A stretch of DNA of 64,000 bases from Plasmodiophora brassicae. Its lineage: Eukaryota; Endomyxa; Phytomyxea; Plasmodiophorida; Plasmodiophoridae. This document shows, in pieces, positions 63,098 through 64,000 of this stretch. The first letter of the stretch is position 1. Each line of letters begins with the position of its first letter. The notes under the pieces were generated by a model. That model saw nothing but the letters and a program-made list of their open reading frames with translations, did no database searches and was not told the origin of the DNA. Both the position numbers and the translations under genes were made by a program. The stretch covers positions 992,001 through 1,056,000 of the forward strand of contig JASFAU010000014.1 of NCBI GenBank assembly GCA_039704465.1. Reading direction: 5' to 3'.

Positions 63098-64000
63098 TCA
63101 TTCCGCCTGCCTATCGATGAACTTGCTTTCTGGGTAGAACGTCGCGCCGACTAGCTTGCCGTTGAACGACCGCGTCTTCAGGACGTCCCGAGCCGCGCTG
63201 GCATGATCGACGCTGTCGAACTGGACCCATATCTTGCCGACACCGGGCGGGTCGTTTTCGGGGCCGTCCGCCGACGGCTTCGGGATCCAGACTTGCTCAA
63301 CCGGACCGAACTTCTGGCACTCCTCGCGCACGTCCAGCAGAATATCATCGTACTCGTCCTTGTCGAGGAGATCGCCCCTCGAGCACATGTTAGTCAGCAG
63401 AATGACGCGAGTGGGCGCCGTGATGGCCTGGTCGACGAGGTGAGCAGGAACGGGCGGCGCCGCTGTCGAATGGGCCGGTAGTCGGCCGGTGCAGTCCGCT
63501 GGGGCGGCTGGCAGGCCGGCAATATCCATGACGAACGTGTCAAGGTGGTCCGGTGCCGGCATGTAATCCGCTGGGCGTCCCACGCGAAGCGGGCGACCGC
63601 CGAGCATCAGGCCGTCAAAGATGTCGATGCAGCGGGTCGCATCTGAGACAGCACGACATTCGCTGATTAACGATTTCAGCTCACATACGAACGGGGCCGA
63701 CCAATCATACAACATGTGACATGTAACTTACACGAACTGAGAAGACGAGGTCAGAATCGGAGCACACACGGGCCAGACGCGGTCCGAACTTACACAGAAG
63801 GACCCGTCGGAGCTCGTCCAGACGGAGACGACGGGGTTCGGCGTGGTGATCCCACTGGCGATGGCCGCGTTCGTGAAGAACTGGACGAGGGCGGCCTCGG
63901 TGAACCCCGCGCCAATCGGCAGGTTGCCGCAGTACAGGCGCCGGGCCTGACGAGTGACCTGCGCCAGCTGCGGGTTCGATCCCGCGGGCGATTGCGACAG
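63098..64000 (-). CDS. U2AF2: U2AF65-like splicing factor (partial; N terminus outside window)
   Basis: The minus-strand exon at the right edge begins within RRM1 (QARRLYCGNLPIGAGFTE, ALVQFFTNAAIASGI, NPVVSVWTSSDGSF). After one or two introns RRM1 continues with FVCELKS, SDATRCIDIFDGLMLGGRPL and RVGRPADYMPAP. Then a Pro/Ala linker leads straight to the C-terminal UHM domain: PTRVILLTNMCSRGDLLDKD, EYDDILLDVREECQKFGPVE, VGKIWVQFDSVDHASAARDV and SFNGKLVGATFYPESKF. This is the polypyrimidine-tract subunit of U2AF, which recognises 3' splice sites. RRM2, which lies between them in animals and fungi, is not visible. Exons between 63650 and 63790 are uncertain. Confidence 0.85.

Noticed and set aside
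63968..63992. tRNA-like B-box sequence GGGTTCGATCCCGC
   Set aside because: It lies inside the U2AF65 RRM1 exon, there is no matching A-box or cloverleaf around it, and the codons fit the protein.
1..64000. Bacterial operons, Shine-Dalgarno sites or riboswitches
   Set aside because: All genes are eukaryotic with spliceosomal introns, so prokaryotic signals are not expected and none was seen.

Overview
The window is nuclear DNA of a GC-rich, gene-dense, intron-rich eukaryote. Roughly 37 genes are visible. Nearly all are typical eukaryotic housekeeping or membrane genes, cut by short GT-AG introns of mostly 35-95 nt. Donors very often read GTACG or GTACGT, branch-like CTGAC/CTAAC motifs lie just before a CAG acceptor, and intergenic gaps are short. 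CEP41-, WDR62- and CFAP107-like genes imply centrioles and a flagellated stage. Low-Mr thioredoxin reductase, BED/hAT-like and NAM-type (trihelix-associated) element remnants, GC content and intron size together fit a flagellate protist. My best guess is a plasmodiophorid-type rhizarian, but this is inference without a search.

Layout. 1-8.2 kb: PIG-A (partial), mitochondrial bL20, a RAP-domain protein, a 2.8 kb stretch without a convincing gene, and eIF2-alpha. 8.5-18.6 kb: a small membrane protein, CEP41-like, WDR62/MAPKBP1-like, VPS11, CFAP107-like and an EEF1AKMT4-like methyltransferase. 19.5-30.9 kb: TMEM18, a decayed inverted fragment of eIF4G, intact eIF4G, a CDF zinc transporter, an AADAT/ARO8-like aminotransferase and an adenylate-kinase-like protein. 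31.8-35.4 kb: an orphan seven-TM protein, a small unknown, an armadillo protein and RPS29.

36.0-44.6 kb is the accessory part. A block of about 2.9 kb carries a PrsW-like intramembrane protease, a menorin/FAM151 protein and the 5' end of a TPR-glycosyltransferase-61 gene, and it is present twice in direct orientation. The first copy breaks off inside the TPR gene, next to a frameshifted NAM-associated-domain remnant. The second continues into the complete TPR-GT61 gene. The menorin copies are nearly identical while the flanking copies are clearly diverged, which points to gene conversion or selection.

45.1-64 kb: RPB10, an ABCG half-transporter, a FYVE protein, calcineurin B, a 0.9 kb near-perfect palindrome, a four-TM protein, a three-repeat dsRBD-like protein, thioredoxin reductase, a CDCA7-type zinc-finger protein, a 1.04 kb TIR element holding both ends of a transposase, an mS23-like protein, an N-acetylglucosaminyltransferase I with an MGAT5-like cysteine-rich tail, a small membrane protein, and a U2AF65-like splicing factor that appears to lack RRM2 (partial).

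Functional themes: translation (bL20m, mS23-like, RPS29, eIF2-alpha, eIF4G), endomembrane and glycan work (PIG-A, VPS11, FYVE, GnT-I, GT61), and cilium/centriole (CEP41, WDR62, CFAP107). Neighbours do not form operons. Exon boundaries were placed by hand from splice motifs and protein similarity.
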